This document shows, piece by piece, positions 47,846 to 56,147 of a DNA stretch of 64,000 bases; position 1 is the first letter of the stretch; every line of letters starts with the position of its first letter. The stretch is from Actinoalloteichus caeruleus DSM 43889 (lineage in GTDB: Bacteria; Actinomycetota; Actinomycetes; Mycobacteriales; Pseudonocardiaceae): NCBI RefSeq assembly GCF_000429185.2, contig NZ_AUBJ02000001.1, positions 4,526,001-4,590,000 on the forward strand. Direction: 5' to 3'. Under the pieces are notes generated by a model, which worked only from the letters and a program-made list of their open reading frames with translations, had not been told where the DNA came from and ran no database searches. The translations under genes were made by a program, and so were the position numbers.

Positions 47846-48724
47846 TCAGCCGTCGAGGATGCCCCGCGCGACGTCCATCACGTAGCGGCCGTACCCGGAC
47901 TTGGCGAGCGTGACCCCCAGCGCGTGGCACGCCTCGGCGTCGATGTACCCCATGCGCAGCGCGATCTCCTCGAGGCAGGCGATCCGGACGCCCTGTCGGG
48001 CCTCCAGCACCTGGACGAACTGCCCCGCCGCCAACATCGCGTCGTGCGTCCCGGTGTCCAGCCAGGCGAAGCCGCGCCCCAGGTCCACCAGCTGGGCGCG
48101 GCCCTCCCGCAGGTAGGCGAGGTTCACGTCGGTGATCTCCAGCTCGCCCCTCGGTGACGGCGTGAGCTGCTTGGCGATCTCGATCACGTCGTTGTCGTAG
48201 AAGTACAACCCGGTGATCGCCTTGTTCGACTTCGGCGTGAGCGGTTTCTCCTCGATCGAGAGCAACCGGCCGTGCGCGTCGACCTCGCCGACGCCGTACC
48301 GTTCCGGGTCCTGCACCGGGTAACCGAACAACACGCACCCGTCCACCGAGGCGGAGTGCCTGCTCAGCAGTCGGGGCAGCCCGTGCCCGTAGAAGATGTT
48401 GTCGCCCAGCACCAGGGCGACGTCGTCCTCACCGATGAAGTCGGCCCCGATCAGGAACGCCTCGGCGAGCCCGTTGGGCTCCGGCTGCACCGCGTACTCG
48501 AAGCGCAGGCCCAGCTGCTGGCCGTCGCCCAGCAGCCGGCGGAACAGCGGGAGGTCCTGGGGAGTCGAGATGATCAGGATCTCCCTGACTCCGGCGAGCA
48601 TCAACACCGAGATCGGGTAGTAGATCATCGGCTTGTCGTAGACCGGCAACAACTGCTTGGACACCGCCTGGGTGATCGGGTGCAGTCGGGTACCGCTGCC
48701 GCCGGCAAGCACAATCCCCTTCAC
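47846..48724 (-). CDS. rfbA: Glucose-1-phosphate thymidylyltransferase
   Basis: Makes dTDP-glucose, the first step to dTDP-rhamnose and other deoxysugars. 292 residues, the usual length. The nucleotidyltransferase motif [20 protein letters not shown] is at residue 5, followed by [27 protein letters not shown] near residue 103 and GWLDTGTH-like [13 protein letters not shown] near residue 220 are typical. No other rhamnose genes are adjacent, so the pathway is scattered. The start ATG at 48724 is certain from the motif position. Confidence 0.96.
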   Translation of the reverse strand: MKGIVLAGGSGTRLHPITQAVSKQLLPVYDKPMIYYPISVLMLAGVREILIISTPQDLPLFRRLLGDGQQLGLRFEYAVQPEPNGLAEAFLIGADFIGEDDVALVLGDNIFYGHGLPRLLSRHSASVDGCVLFGYPVQDPERYGVGEVDAHGRLLSIEEKPLTPKSNKAITGLYFYDNDVIEIAKQLTPSPRGELEITDVNLAYLREGRAQLVDLGRGFAWLDTGTHDAMLAAGQFVQVLEARQGVRIACLEEIALRMGYIDAEACHALGVTLAKSGYGRYVMDVARGILDG

Positions 48725-48986
48725 GGTGCCAGGACGTTACCCGCTCGCGCCGCGTCGCGGCACCGCCCGATTGCCGAAGTCACCGCACAGCCGTCCTCCG
48801 GCGAGACCGGGTTCCCCGCGCCACCCACCGGAGGACGAGCGGCGCGTGGCGCCTGCCCGGGCCGCCTCGGACGCTCATCGGCGGCAGGAGACCAGGCGCG
48901 CACCCGACGAGGGCGGGCGACGAGCACCGCCACCGCACCCTGGTCGCCTGGACCGCCTGACCAGGACGACCGGGGGCGGCGCTGGC

Positions 48987-49478
48987 CTACCGGTAGTTGG
49001 TGAACTGGAGCGCGATGTCGAAGTCGGCTTCCTTGAGCAGGGTGATGGTCTTCTGGAGGTCGTCCTTCTTCTTGGCCGACACCCGGAGCTGCTCACCCTG
49101 GATCTGCGCCTGCACGCCCTTCGGGCCCTCGTCCCGGATCTTCTTGGCGATCTGCTTGGCCTTGTCGCTGGCGATGCCCTGGATGATCTTGCCAGTGACC
49201 TTGTGGACCTGCCCGGACAGGGCGGGGTCACCCACCTCGAACGCCTTCATCGAGATGCCCCGTTTGATGAGCTTCTCCTTGAAGACCTCGATCGCGGCCC
49301 GGCAGCGCTCCTCGGTCTCGGACTCGATCGTCACCGCCTCCTCGCCGGCCCAGGAGATCCTGGTCCCGGTCCCCCGGAAGTCGAAACGGCTCGACAGCTC
49401 CTTGGCCGCCTGGTTGAGCGCGTTGTCCACCTCCTGGCGGTCGACCTTGCTCACGACGTCGAATGACGCGTCCGCCAC
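48987..49478 (-). CDS. YajQ family nucleotide-binding protein
   Basis: A 163-residue cytoplasmic protein of the YajQ/DUF520 family, with [20 protein letters not shown] at the start, [15 protein letters not shown], and [20 protein letters not shown]. Some members bind cyclic di-GMP; others bind nucleotides or RNA-related targets. The gene is alone, upstream of tRNA-Tyr on the other strand. A GGDEF/EAL protein is encoded 2.4 kb away, but no link is shown. Length and motifs match the family. Confidence 0.93.
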   Translation of the reverse strand: MADASFDVVSKVDRQEVDNALNQAAKELSSRFDFRGTGTRISWAGEEAVTIESETEERCRAAIEVFKEKLIKRGISMKAFEVGDPALSGQVHKVTGKIIQGIASDKAKQIAKKIRDEGPKGVQAQIQGEQLRVSAKKKDDLQKTITLLKEADFDIALQFTNYR

Positions 49479-49760
49479 CTGGCCCCACCTCCGCGGTCGT
49501 GTGCCGACACGGCAGGGCGCCGCATCGCCTGTGGTGGCGCAAACCTACTAGGCGCGGTCGCTCCACCGTGTCGCACCCGCCCCTCCCGCCAGGGCCGATA
49601 CCACCCGCGCGACGCCTCCTCCCCGCGCGGGAGGAATGGTGCGCGGCGGGCTTCCGCGAGCCGTGGCCGAGCGGGCGACACGCCGACCACAACCCCCGTG
49701 CGGGTACCACCGGTGGTGTGTGTATGCTCTGTGGCGTCGGATCGGGTGACGGTTCGGCAA

Positions 49761-49841
49761 GGCGGGTTGCCCGAGCGGCCAAAGGGAGCGGACTGTAAAT
49801 CCGTCGCGCAAGCTACGAAGGTTCGAATCCTTCACCCGCCA
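49761..49841 (+). tRNA. tRNA-Tyr (GTA)
   Basis: An 81-base cloverleaf with long variable arm: acceptor arms GGCGGGT and ACCCGCC, anticodon GTA in ACTGTAAAT, T-arm GGTTCGAATCC. No encoded CCA. A strong hairpin follows at 49851. Confidence 0.95.
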
Positions 49842-49850
49842 CACCAGCCA

Positions 49851-49892
49851 GAACGCCCCGGTGAGCTGCGAGAACAGCTGACCGGGGCGTTC
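49851..49892 (+). terminator. Terminator hairpin after tRNA-Tyr
   Basis: GAACGCCCCGGT pairs perfectly with ACCGGGGCGTTC; inside, AGCTG pairs with CAGCT around a 6-base loop after one G-G mismatch. It starts 10 bases after the tRNA. Confidence 0.7.
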
Positions 49893-49930
49893 GTGCGTCG
49901 TCCGCCGTGTCCGGCTCGCAGCGGCCGCTT

Positions 49931-49981
49931 GTGCCCAATGCGTGCCCAAATCAGGGCGGCTGTGCCGAATACGTGCCGAAG
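49931..49981. repeat. Imperfect 20-base direct repeat
   Basis: GTGCCCAATGCGTGCCCAAA (49931-49950) and GTGCCGAATACGTGCCGAAG (49962-49981) match at 16 of 20 positions with a 31-base period. Each copy is itself a near repeat of GTGCCSAA. Confidence 0.5.
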
Positions 49982-50254
49982 TCCTCGGCCGCTGGGCGCC
50001 CCGGGCCGCCGCGATCCAGGCGGGCTCCACGCCGCCGTGCTGGGTCGGCAGGGCGCGACCTGGCTCCCTGGGGGTCACCATGTCCGGGCGGTCGCCGCAA
50101 CGGCTGCTGGTGGTCGCGGCGCACTCGCGGGACGTGCGGGGAGCTCGGCGCCTGGTCGTGGGCCTCGCGGGCCTGGTCGACGGTGGCGGGGCGCGCCGCG
50201 ACGAGACCAGTGCCCTCGGGGTGTTCCCGGGCGTGCCCGTGCTCGCACCTGCCC

Positions 50255-51211
50255 TCAGGGGACCATGATGACGCGACCGAGCCGCCCCCGTTCCTCGGCG
50301 CGGGCGTGGGCGGCGGCGGCCTCGCTGAGCGGGTAGACCCGGTCCACCGGAGCGGACAGCGCACCGGTGGCGACGTCACGGAGCATCGTGTCGAGCAGGG
50401 CGCGGGTCGCCGGTTCCGCCATGACACCCCCGAGGAAGCAGCCGATCAGCGTCAGCCGCCTGGCGAGGATCTGGAGGGTGTCGATGGCCGCCGATCCGCC
50501 GGACCTGCCGCCGACGAGCACGACACGACCACCGTCCTCGACGGCTCCGAGCCCGGCCAGCAGGGCGTCGCCGCCGACGGTGTCGATGAGGACGTGCGCG
50601 CCGTGGTCGAGCACGGCCCTCACCTGGTCGGCGATGGCGTGGGGACGCGGGACGACCGCGTCGGTGAGGCCGTGGGGGCGCAGCGCGTCGAGTGCGGCCG
50701 GGTCGCTGCCCGTGCCGAGCACCCTGGCTCCGGCCCGGTGGGCGAGTTGGACGAGGCCGACGCCGACGCCGCCCGTGGCGCCCTGCACCAGGACGGCCTC
50801 GCCGGGCTGGATCGCGGCCTGGGACACGGCCAACGCGGCGGTGCCGAGTCCGATGAACGCGGCGGAGGCCGTCGTGCTCGACACTCCGTCCGGCACGGCC
50901 CAGGTCGTCGCGGCGGGCGCGGCGCGGAGTGACGCGTGGGAGCCCTCGAAGCCGAAGGTCACGACCCGTTGGCCCACCGAGAAGCTCGTGACCGCCGTCC
51001 CCAGGGCCACGATCTCGCCGGCGGCCGCGTACCCCACGACCCGCGGCGGAGAACCCGGGTCGACGGCACGCCGTGCCTGGAGGTCGCCGCCCTCGATGCT
51101 GATCGCCTCGACGCGCACGAGGACCTCGTCCTCTGCGGGTTCGGGGTCGGGGACGGTCTCGACGCGCAGCACCTCGGGTCCGCCGGGAGCCCGGTAGATC
51201 GCAGCCCTCAT
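50255..51211 (-). CDS. Zinc-binding-dehydrogenase family quinone oxidoreductase-like protein
   Basis: A 318-residue medium-chain dehydrogenase/reductase of the QOR subgroup. An N-terminal GroES-like domain (PEPAEDEVLVRVEAISIEGG) is followed by the NADP-binding Rossmann motif VLVQGATGGVGVGLVQLAH near residue 145. The Cys/His zinc ligands are absent, as in QOR enzymes. It reduces quinones or enones with NADPH; the physiological substrate is unknown. The start is ATG at 51211. Two CCGGTCGA-type palindromes lie in its upstream region, one over the predicted start site. Confidence 0.88.
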   Translation of the reverse strand: MRAAIYRAPGGPEVLRVETVPDPEPAEDEVLVRVEAISIEGGDLQARRAVDPGSPPRVVGYAAAGEIVALGTAVTSFSVGQRVVTFGFEGSHASLRAAPAATTWAVPDGVSSTTASAAFIGLGTAALAVSQAAIQPGEAVLVQGATGGVGVGLVQLAHRAGARVLGTGSDPAALDALRPHGLTDAVVPRPHAIADQVRAVLDHGAHVLIDTVGGDALLAGLGAVEDGGRVVLVGGRSGGSAAIDTLQILARRLTLIGCFLGGVMAEPATRALLDTMLRDVATGALSAPVDRVYPLSEAAAAHARAEERGRLGRVIMVP

Positions 51212-51231
51212 CGTCCCGCCCCCCGCTCCGT

Positions 51232-51257
51232 CCGGTCGATCGACCGGCCACATCCTA
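51232..51257 (-). promoter_or_regulatory. Palindromic operator-like site and -10 box of the oxidoreductase gene
   Basis: CCGGTCGATCGACCGG (51232-51247) is a perfect 16-bp palindrome. On the minus strand it follows TAGGAT (51257-51252), a -10-like box, so the palindrome would cover the transcription start. Confidence 0.45.
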
Positions 51258-51298
51258 GGCGTGGCGGGGGACGCGGTGGCGACCACCGGCCACGTGGA

Positions 51299-51310
51299 CC
51301 GGTCGACCGG
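51299..51310. promoter_or_regulatory. Second CCGGTCGA palindrome
   Basis: CCGGTCGACCGG is a perfect 12-bp palindrome sharing both half sites with the 51232 site, 67 bp away. A pair of binding sites for one regulator is plausible. Confidence 0.35.
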
Positions 51311-51852
51311 GCGGCCCGGGTCGCGTGCCAGGTGGGAACGGGCGCCCGCGCGAGGAGAATCCGCGAATGGAATTCGACGACGAGGCGATCGATGCGGGTC
51401 CTGGCGGCAACGGCGTGGAACCCGGGCGCGTGGCCGGCGATTAACGGCTCCGATATTACCCCTTGTGAGCTGGGGTATCGATGATCGTGACCCGGTGTCG
51501 ACCTCGCGGGGACCCGCTTCAACGGCCTGCGCCCGGACAGGGCGCTGAGCTGTGGTTACGCATGGCTTCGTCGGTCTCACCCAGCGTAGGAATAGCTGGA
51601 GGAAATGGGTTCCGGCCCATTTTGGGGAGTTGGGGGCAATCGCTTTCCTGTTGACTTCGTCGCAGGGTTGTTCACTTTTCGGCCTCGATGGCGAAAAGAT
51701 CGGCGAGGAGCGTGGTAGAACTGGATCAGCCCGTCGGTCGCCCCTCCTGGACGCCGATCGCGACCACGGTTCCCGCCGGCCGGCGTGCTCCACGGTGACA
51801 CGAGGTGCACGGCCCCGAGGTGTCACCGCGGGGGCAGGGAAGGGGAAGTCGC

Positions 51853-54483
51853 ATGTCCGACGAGACGGGTGTCGCGCGGAGTCAGGACACGGACCCGAGG
51901 ACGGACCCGAGGAGCGCGCACCAGCGCGCCTTCCGGTTCTTCGCGTTCCTGGTGTTCGCCGCCGGCGTGCTTGCCTCCCTGGTGGTCGGGTTGTCCGGGA
52001 CCGGCTTCGCCCCCTACGGGGAGTCGATCTGGTGGATCGGACCGCTCCTGGGCGCGGGTTTCCTGCTCGCCGAACGGTTCACCATCCACGTCGACGTGAA
52101 CCGGGTGGGCTGGACGGTCTCCTTCACCGAGATCCCCCTGGTGGTCGGTCTGCTGGTCGCGCCCTTCGAGGTCGTGCTCCTGGCCCACCTCCTCGCGGGG
52201 ATGGGCATGCTGATGGGCACGCTGCTCAGCCGCCGGGCCCTCAGCCACGGCGTCTACAACGCCGGCGTCATGTGCCTCGAGGTGGCCATCCCCTTCGGCA
52301 TGGTGGCGCTGCTGAGCGGCGCGCTCCAGGGCATGGGGCCGGCGTGGCTGCCCGTGTTGCTGGGCGCGCTGTCCTCCCCGCTGGTCAGCGCGGTGCTCGC
52401 GCTCGGTGCGATGCGTGTCCTCGGCGGTGAGATCCGTCTGTCCGGCGCGGTGCGGATGGCGCTGTACATCCTGGTGATCGGCCTGCTGAACACCTCGGTC
52501 GCCCTGGTCGGCTACGAGGTCGCCGTCGCCCAGCCCTGGGGTTGGGCGCTGGTGGTGTTCCTCTGCGCCACCGTCGTCGGGCTCTACCACGCCTATTCCG
52601 GCCTGCTGCGCGAGCGCCGTGACCTGGAGGCGCTCAGCGAGGTCAGCCTGGCCGTGGCCCGTTCCGGGCAGGACGCGATCAGCCGGCCGGCCTCCGTGGT
52701 CTCCCACTCCCAGACCGACCCGGTCGACTGGCGGCGCGTCACCGACCGGATCCGCGACCAGTTGAACGCCAACCGCGTCGTCCTCCACCTGTTCCGCGAC
52801 GGCCCGTCCGAGGTCGTGACCACGGTGTCGGGGGAGGACCAGGGCGAGGCGTCGGCCCAGGAGCGGCCGTGGGCGACCAGGGTCGACCCGCTGTTGCGGT
52901 TGCCCGGTTCCCAGGTGCGGTACTTCAGGGCGGCGGACGCGCCGGAGGACGTGCGCGACGCCCTGCGGGCCCGTGGCGCGACGGAGGCGCTCGTCGTCCC
53001 GCTCCACGGAGCCCAGCAGGTCCTCGGAACCGTGGAGGCCCATGACCGGATCAGCCGGTGGCGGGGGTTCGGCCTCGCCGACGTGCGGTTGCTGCGGACC
53101 CTCGCCAGCCACCTCGCCACCGCCCTGGACAACCGCCAACTGCTCGGGAGGCTGCGCCACGACGCCTATCACGATCCGCTCACCGGGTTGCTGAACCGGC
53201 AGGGCTTCCGGGAGCTGACCGCCGACCGGTTGCGCTCGGAGCGGCGGCTGGTGCTGCTCCGACTCGACCTGGAGGTGCTGTCGACGGTGAGCGAGGCCCT
53301 CGGGCACGCCTGGGGGGACCGGATGGTCGTGGCGGCCGGACGTCGGATGCGGGACGTGTTGGGGCCGGTGGCGGTGCTCGCCCGGTTGGAGGGCGGCTCC
53401 TTCGCGGTCCTCCTCGCCGGTCACACCGACGAGGAGGTCGCCGGCCTCGCGGAACGGCTGCGGGCCGAGGTGGCGGCGCCCTACCCCGTCGACCGGTTGA
53501 CGGTCGAGGCGGGTGCCGTCGTCGGGTACGCGGTCGCCGGGGTGGACCCCGAGGTGCGGGACGATGCCGACAGCATGCTCCAGCACGCCGACGTGGCCTT
53601 GCGCGCGGCGAGGAACGGGGACGTGGCGGTGCGCGGGTACGCCCCGAGCATGGGGCAGATCTTCCTCCGCCGGTTCCAGCTCGTGACCCATTTCCGGCAG
53701 GCCCTGGACACCGGCCAGGTCGAGGTGCACTTCCAGCCGAAGATCGCGTTGCGCGATCGCGAAGTCATCGGGGTCGAGGCCCTCGTGCGCTGGTCCCACC
53801 CCGAGTTCGGTCGGCTGGACCCGGACGAGTTCGTGCCGGCCGTGGAGGCGACCGGCCTGGTCGACGCGCTGACGTGTTTCGTGATGGAACGGGCGCTCGA
53901 GCAGGTCCGGGGGTGGTTGGACCGGGGGCTGCGCCTGTCCGCGGCGGTGAACCTCTCCGTGCGCAACCTCGCGGACGAGGACTTCCCGGACGTGGTGGCC
54001 GAGGCACTGGGGCGGACCGGGGTGCCACCGGAGCTGCTGACCTTCGAGCTGACGGAGTCGGGGGTCATGGCCGACCCGGAACGGGCGCTTCCCGTGCTGC
54101 GCCGGCTGCACGCGCTGGGGGTCGTCCTCGCCGTGGACGATTTCGGGACCGGCTACTCCTCGCTGGCGTACCTGCGCCAGCTGCCGGTGGACGAGGTCAA
54201 GATCGACAAGAGCTTCGTCTTCGGGATGGGATCCGACCTCAGCGACATGGCGGTGGTCCGGTCGATCATCGAGCTCGGCCACTCGCTCGGCCTGGCCGTC
54301 GTCGCCGAGGGCGTCGAGGAGGACGCCGTGCGGGACCAGCTGGTGGGGATGGGCTGCGACACGGCGCAGGGCTACCTCATCTCGCGTCCGCTGCCGCCGG
54401 ACCGCTTCGAGGCGTGGCTGCGGGCTCGGACGGTGCGGGCGAGGGGGAGCCGGGACCGGCTGGTGTTGACGCTGCTCAGCTGA
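51853..54483 (+). CDS. Membrane GAF-GGDEF-EAL protein with degenerate GGDEF
   Basis: An 876-residue cyclic di-GMP turnover protein. Several membrane segments occupy residues about 25-235, a GAF-like sensor domain about 265-410, a GGDEF domain about 425-590 and an EAL domain about 605-865. The diguanylate cyclase signature is replaced by LARLEGGSFAVLL, so cyclase activity is unlikely. The EAL domain keeps VIGVEALVRWSHPEFG, LAVDDFGTGYSSLAYL and DEVKIDKSFV, plus EGVEE, so phosphodiesterase activity is expected. The ATG at 51853 follows GGGGAAG; an earlier in-frame start at 51805 adds only 16 residues. Confidence 0.92.
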   Translation: MSDETGVARSQDTDPRTDPRSAHQRAFRFFAFLVFAAGVLASLVVGLSGTGFAPYGESIWWIGPLLGAGFLLAERFTIHVDVNRVGWTVSFTEIPLVVGLLVAPFEVVLLAHLLAGMGMLMGTLLSRRALSHGVYNAGVMCLEVAIPFGMVALLSGALQGMGPAWLPVLLGALSSPLVSAVLALGAMRVLGGEIRLSGAVRMALYILVIGLLNTSVALVGYEVAVAQPWGWALVVFLCATVVGLYHAYSGLLRERRDLEALSEVSLAVARSGQDAISRPASVVSHSQTDPVDWRRVTDRIRDQLNANRVVLHLFRDGPSEVVTTVSGEDQGEASAQERPWATRVDPLLRLPGSQVRYFRAADAPEDVRDALRARGATEALVVPLHGAQQVLGTVEAHDRISRWRGFGLADVRLLRTLASHLATALDNRQLLGRLRHDAYHDPLTGLLNRQGFRELTADRLRSERRLVLLRLDLEVLSTVSEALGHAWGDRMVVAAGRRMRDVLGPVAVLARLEGGSFAVLLAGHTDEEVAGLAERLRAEVAAPYPVDRLTVEAGAVVGYAVAGVDPEVRDDADSMLQHADVALRAARNGDVAVRGYAPSMGQIFLRRFQLVTHFRQALDTGQVEVHFQPKIALRDREVIGVEALVRWSHPEFGRLDPDEFVPAVEATGLVDALTCFVMERALEQVRGWLDRGLRLSAAVNLSVRNLADEDFPDVVAEALGRTGVPPELLTFELTESGVMADPERALPVLRRLHALGVVLAVDDFGTGYSSLAYLRQLPVDEVKIDKSFVFGMGSDLSDMAVVRSIIELGHSLGLAVVAEGVEEDAVRDQLVGMGCDTAQGYLISRPLPPDRFEAWLRARTVRARGSRDRLVLTLLS

Positions 54484-54563
54484 CCCGATCCGCCGGCGGC
54501 ACCCCCCCGGTTTCACCTTCGGGACGGGGTTGTGTAGAGTCATCATCGCTCAAGGCGGAGCAG

Positions 54564-54639
54564 GCCCCAATAGCTCAGTCGGCAGAGCGTCTCCATGGTA
54601 AGGAGAAGGTCTACGGTTCGATTCCGTATTGGGGCTCCA
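54564..54639 (+). tRNA. tRNA-Thr (GGT)
   Basis: Acceptor arms GCCCCAA and TTGGGGC, anticodon GGT in the loop ATGGTAA, T-arm ACGGTTCGATTCCGT, with CCA encoded at the 3' end. It begins the conserved tRNA-Thr, tRNA-Met, rpmG order. Confidence 0.93.
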
Positions 54640-54701
54640 CGAACTGCCGCAGTGCCCGACAGTGGCACTGCGGTTGTATCGTGTGTGTGGTTTGCCCGCG
54701 T

Positions 54702-54777
54702 GGCGGTGTAGCTCAGTTGGTAGAGCAAACGGCTCATAATCGTTGCGTCGCGGGTTCGAGTCCCGCCACCGCTACCA
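54702..54777 (+). tRNA. tRNA-Met (CAT)
   Basis: Cloverleaf with GGCGGTG/CACCGCT acceptor arms (one G-U pair), anticodon CAT in GCTCATAAT, T-arm GCGGGTTCGAGTCCCGC and encoded CCA. The G-U closing pair and the gene order indicate the elongator type. Confidence 0.93.
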
Positions 54778-54849
54778 ATCGGTCCCGTCGACCCGGGCGC
54801 GACCGGGATCACAGACCGACTCAGGACCCTAGCTTGAGAGGGAGGCACC

Positions 54850-55014
54850 GTGGCCGCCACGGACGTTCGCCCCAAGATCACGTTGGCGTGCGAGGAGTGC
54901 AAGCACCGCAACTACATCACCAAGAAGAACCGTCGGAACGATCCCGACCGGCTCGCGGTGAAGAAGTACTGCCGGAACTGCAACGTGCACCGCGTGCACA
55001 AGGAGACCCGCTGA
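54850..55014 (+). CDS. rpmG: 50S ribosomal protein L33
   Basis: A small large-subunit protein of 54 residues. The sequence reads [20 protein letters not shown], then [20 protein letters not shown], ending [13 protein letters not shown]. Two CXXC pairs (CEEC and CRNC) mark the zinc-binding C+ form. Many actinobacteria also have a zinc-free copy used under zinc starvation, not seen here. GTG start at 54850 after GAGGGAGG. It follows tRNA-Thr and tRNA-Met as in other actinobacteria and ends at a strong hairpin. Confidence 0.96.
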   Translation: MAATDVRPKITLACEECKHRNYITKKNRRNDPDRLAVKKYCRNCNVHRVHKETR

Positions 55015-55046
55015 GCCTCGGCCTCGCCGAGGAGCCGCGGCTCACG

Positions 55047-55076
55047 AAGGACCTGACCCCACGGGGTCGGGTCCTT
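55047..55076 (+). terminator. Terminator hairpin after rpmG
   Basis: AAGGACC pairs with GGTCCTT and GACCCC with GGGGTC, separated by one T-G pair, with a tight loop and TTTCG after it. Confidence 0.75.
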
Positions 55077-55167
55077 TCGTCATTCCGGTACCAGGGACGG
55101 CCCGGTGGGCGTCGAGGACCAGGACCGCCGGACCGGCCGTGCTGCGGTCTCGGCTACGGTGGCCGCC

Positions 55168-55653
55168 GTGGGGCTTGACCAGAGGTTTGTTGGACGTGCT
55201 TACCCGCCGACCGATCCGTACGAGGTCGGCAGGGAGAAGATCCGGGAGTTCGCGGACGCGGTGGGGGATCCGAGCCCGGTGTACCGGGACCCGGCCGCGG
55301 CCAGGGCCGCCGGCCACCCTGACGTGATCGCGCCGCCGACGTTCGCGTTCCTGCTCTCGGTCCGGGCGAACGAGGTCATCGTGACCGATCCGGAGCTGGG
55401 GCTGGACTACGGCACCGTGGTCCACGGCGACCAGAGCTTCGAACACCACCGCCCCATCAGGGCGGGGGACAGGCTCGTGGTGACGGCACACGTCGACGCC
55501 GTGTCCAGCCGGGCCGGCAACGAGTTCCTGACCCTCAGGTCGGAGGTCACCACCGAGGGCGGTGAGGCCGTCGTCACGGCTCGCACCATGCTCGTCGCAC
55601 GGGGAACGGCAGGCCGCGCGACGGCGGCCGAGGCGGAAGGGGTGTCGGCGTGA
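55168..55653 (+). CDS. MaoC-like dehydratase N-terminal domain protein (HadA-like)
   Basis: An approximately 161-residue hotdog-fold protein. It resembles HadA of mycobacteria, the substrate-binding half of a 3-hydroxyacyl-ACP dehydratase: QRFVGRAYPPTDPYEVGREK, then IREFADAVGDPSPVYRDP, IAPPTFAFLLSVRANEVI, and VVHGDQSFEHHRPIRAGD. It lacks the catalytic Asp-His hydratase motif, which its neighbour supplies. The GTG at 55168 matches the HadA start; the longer frame from 55105 overlaps non-coding sequence. It overlaps the next gene by four bases. A role in fatty acid elongation is expected from family knowledge. Confidence 0.85.
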   Translation: MGLDQRFVGRAYPPTDPYEVGREKIREFADAVGDPSPVYRDPAAARAAGHPDVIAPPTFAFLLSVRANEVIVTDPELGLDYGTVVHGDQSFEHHRPIRAGDRLVVTAHVDAVSSRAGNEFLTLRSEVTTEGGEAVVTARTMLVARGTAGRATAAEAEGVSA

Positions 55654-56078
55654 ACCGCCCGAGTGTGTCGGAGGTCTCCAGCGGGACCGTGCTCCCCGAA
55701 CTGCGGGTGCGGGTGACGAGGGAGCGGCTGGTCCGCTACGCGGGCGCCTCCGGGGACTTCAACCCCATCCACTGGAACGAGCGGTTCGCCCGCGACGTGG
55801 GGCTGCCGAACGTGATCGCCCACGGCATGTTCACGATGGCGCAGGGCGCGCGACTCGTCGGTGAGTGGGCGGGCGACCCCGGAGCCGTGATCGAGTACGG
55901 CGTCCGGTTCACCAGGCCGGTGGTGGTGCCCGACACCGAGGAGGGCGCGCTCGTGGAGTTGACGGGCAAGGTGACCGGCGTCGACGAGGCCGGCGTGGCC
56001 AGGGTCACCATCACGGCCCGCAGCGAGGGTCAGAGCGTCCTCGGCAAGGCGGTCGCCCGGGTTCGCCTGGCCGACTGA
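55650..56078 (+). CDS. MaoC family dehydratase (HadB-like)
   Basis: A 142-residue hotdog-fold dehydratase. The R-specific hydratase motif is complete: YAGASGDFNPIHWNERFARD near residue 30, with catalytic Asp and His, and VIAHGMFTMAQGARLVG near residue 54. It resembles mycobacterial HadB and pairs with the upstream HadA-like protein; the GTGA overlap predicts equal synthesis. No hadC follows, so only one dimer type is possible from this locus. A bidirectional hairpin separates it from the convergent aminotransferase. Confidence 0.87.
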   Translation: MNRPSVSEVSSGTVLPELRVRVTRERLVRYAGASGDFNPIHWNERFARDVGLPNVIAHGMFTMAQGARLVGEWAGDPGAVIEYGVRFTRPVVVPDTEEGALVELTGKVTGVDEAGVARVTITARSEGQSVLGKAVARVRLAD

Positions 56079-56085
56079 TGCGGAA

Positions 56086-56121
56086 CGCGCCAGGGGCCCC
56101 GGGAGCGGGTCCCCTGGCGCG
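56086..56121. terminator. Bidirectional terminator hairpin
   Basis: CGCGCCAGGGG (56086-56096) pairs perfectly with CCCCTGGCGCG (56111-56121), with a G/C-rich loop. It lies between the convergent dehydratase and aminotransferase genes. Confidence 0.75.
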
Positions 56122-56147
56122 GGTAGGTGGTGCCGTGCCGTGGCGGC

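Larger units (their letters stand above)
49842..50254. other. tRNA-Tyr downstream region (413 bp)
   Basis: Holds a terminator hairpin and a 20-base imperfect tandem repeat. No intact gene is seen. Minus-strand translations end with FGTYSAQ and LGTHWAQ, which resemble C-termini of tyrosine integrases, so this may be the worn end of an integrated element. Confidence 0.35.
51212..51852. other. Intergenic region with palindromes (641 bp)
   Basis: Between the divergent oxidoreductase and GGDEF/EAL genes. It holds two CCGGTCGA-centred palindromes, a TACCCC/GGGGTA dyad at 51457-51477, and a lower-GC segment (51560-51720) that probably contains the promoter of the GGDEF/EAL gene. No protein gene is convincing. 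Confidence 0.5.

Noticed and set aside
49761-51211. A complete integrative element at tRNA-Tyr
   Set aside because: No intact integrase, excisionase or replication gene, and no second copy of the tRNA 3' end in the window; only a possible remnant.
51212-51852. Cyclic di-GMP riboswitch ahead of the GGDEF/EAL gene
   Set aside because: The conserved GEMM core sequence is not present in the upstream region.
51823-54546. A 907-codon open frame on the minus strand opposite the GGDEF/EAL gene
   Set aside because: Pure antisense shadow of a clear multi-domain protein; Gly/Arg/His/Pro-rich with no domain.
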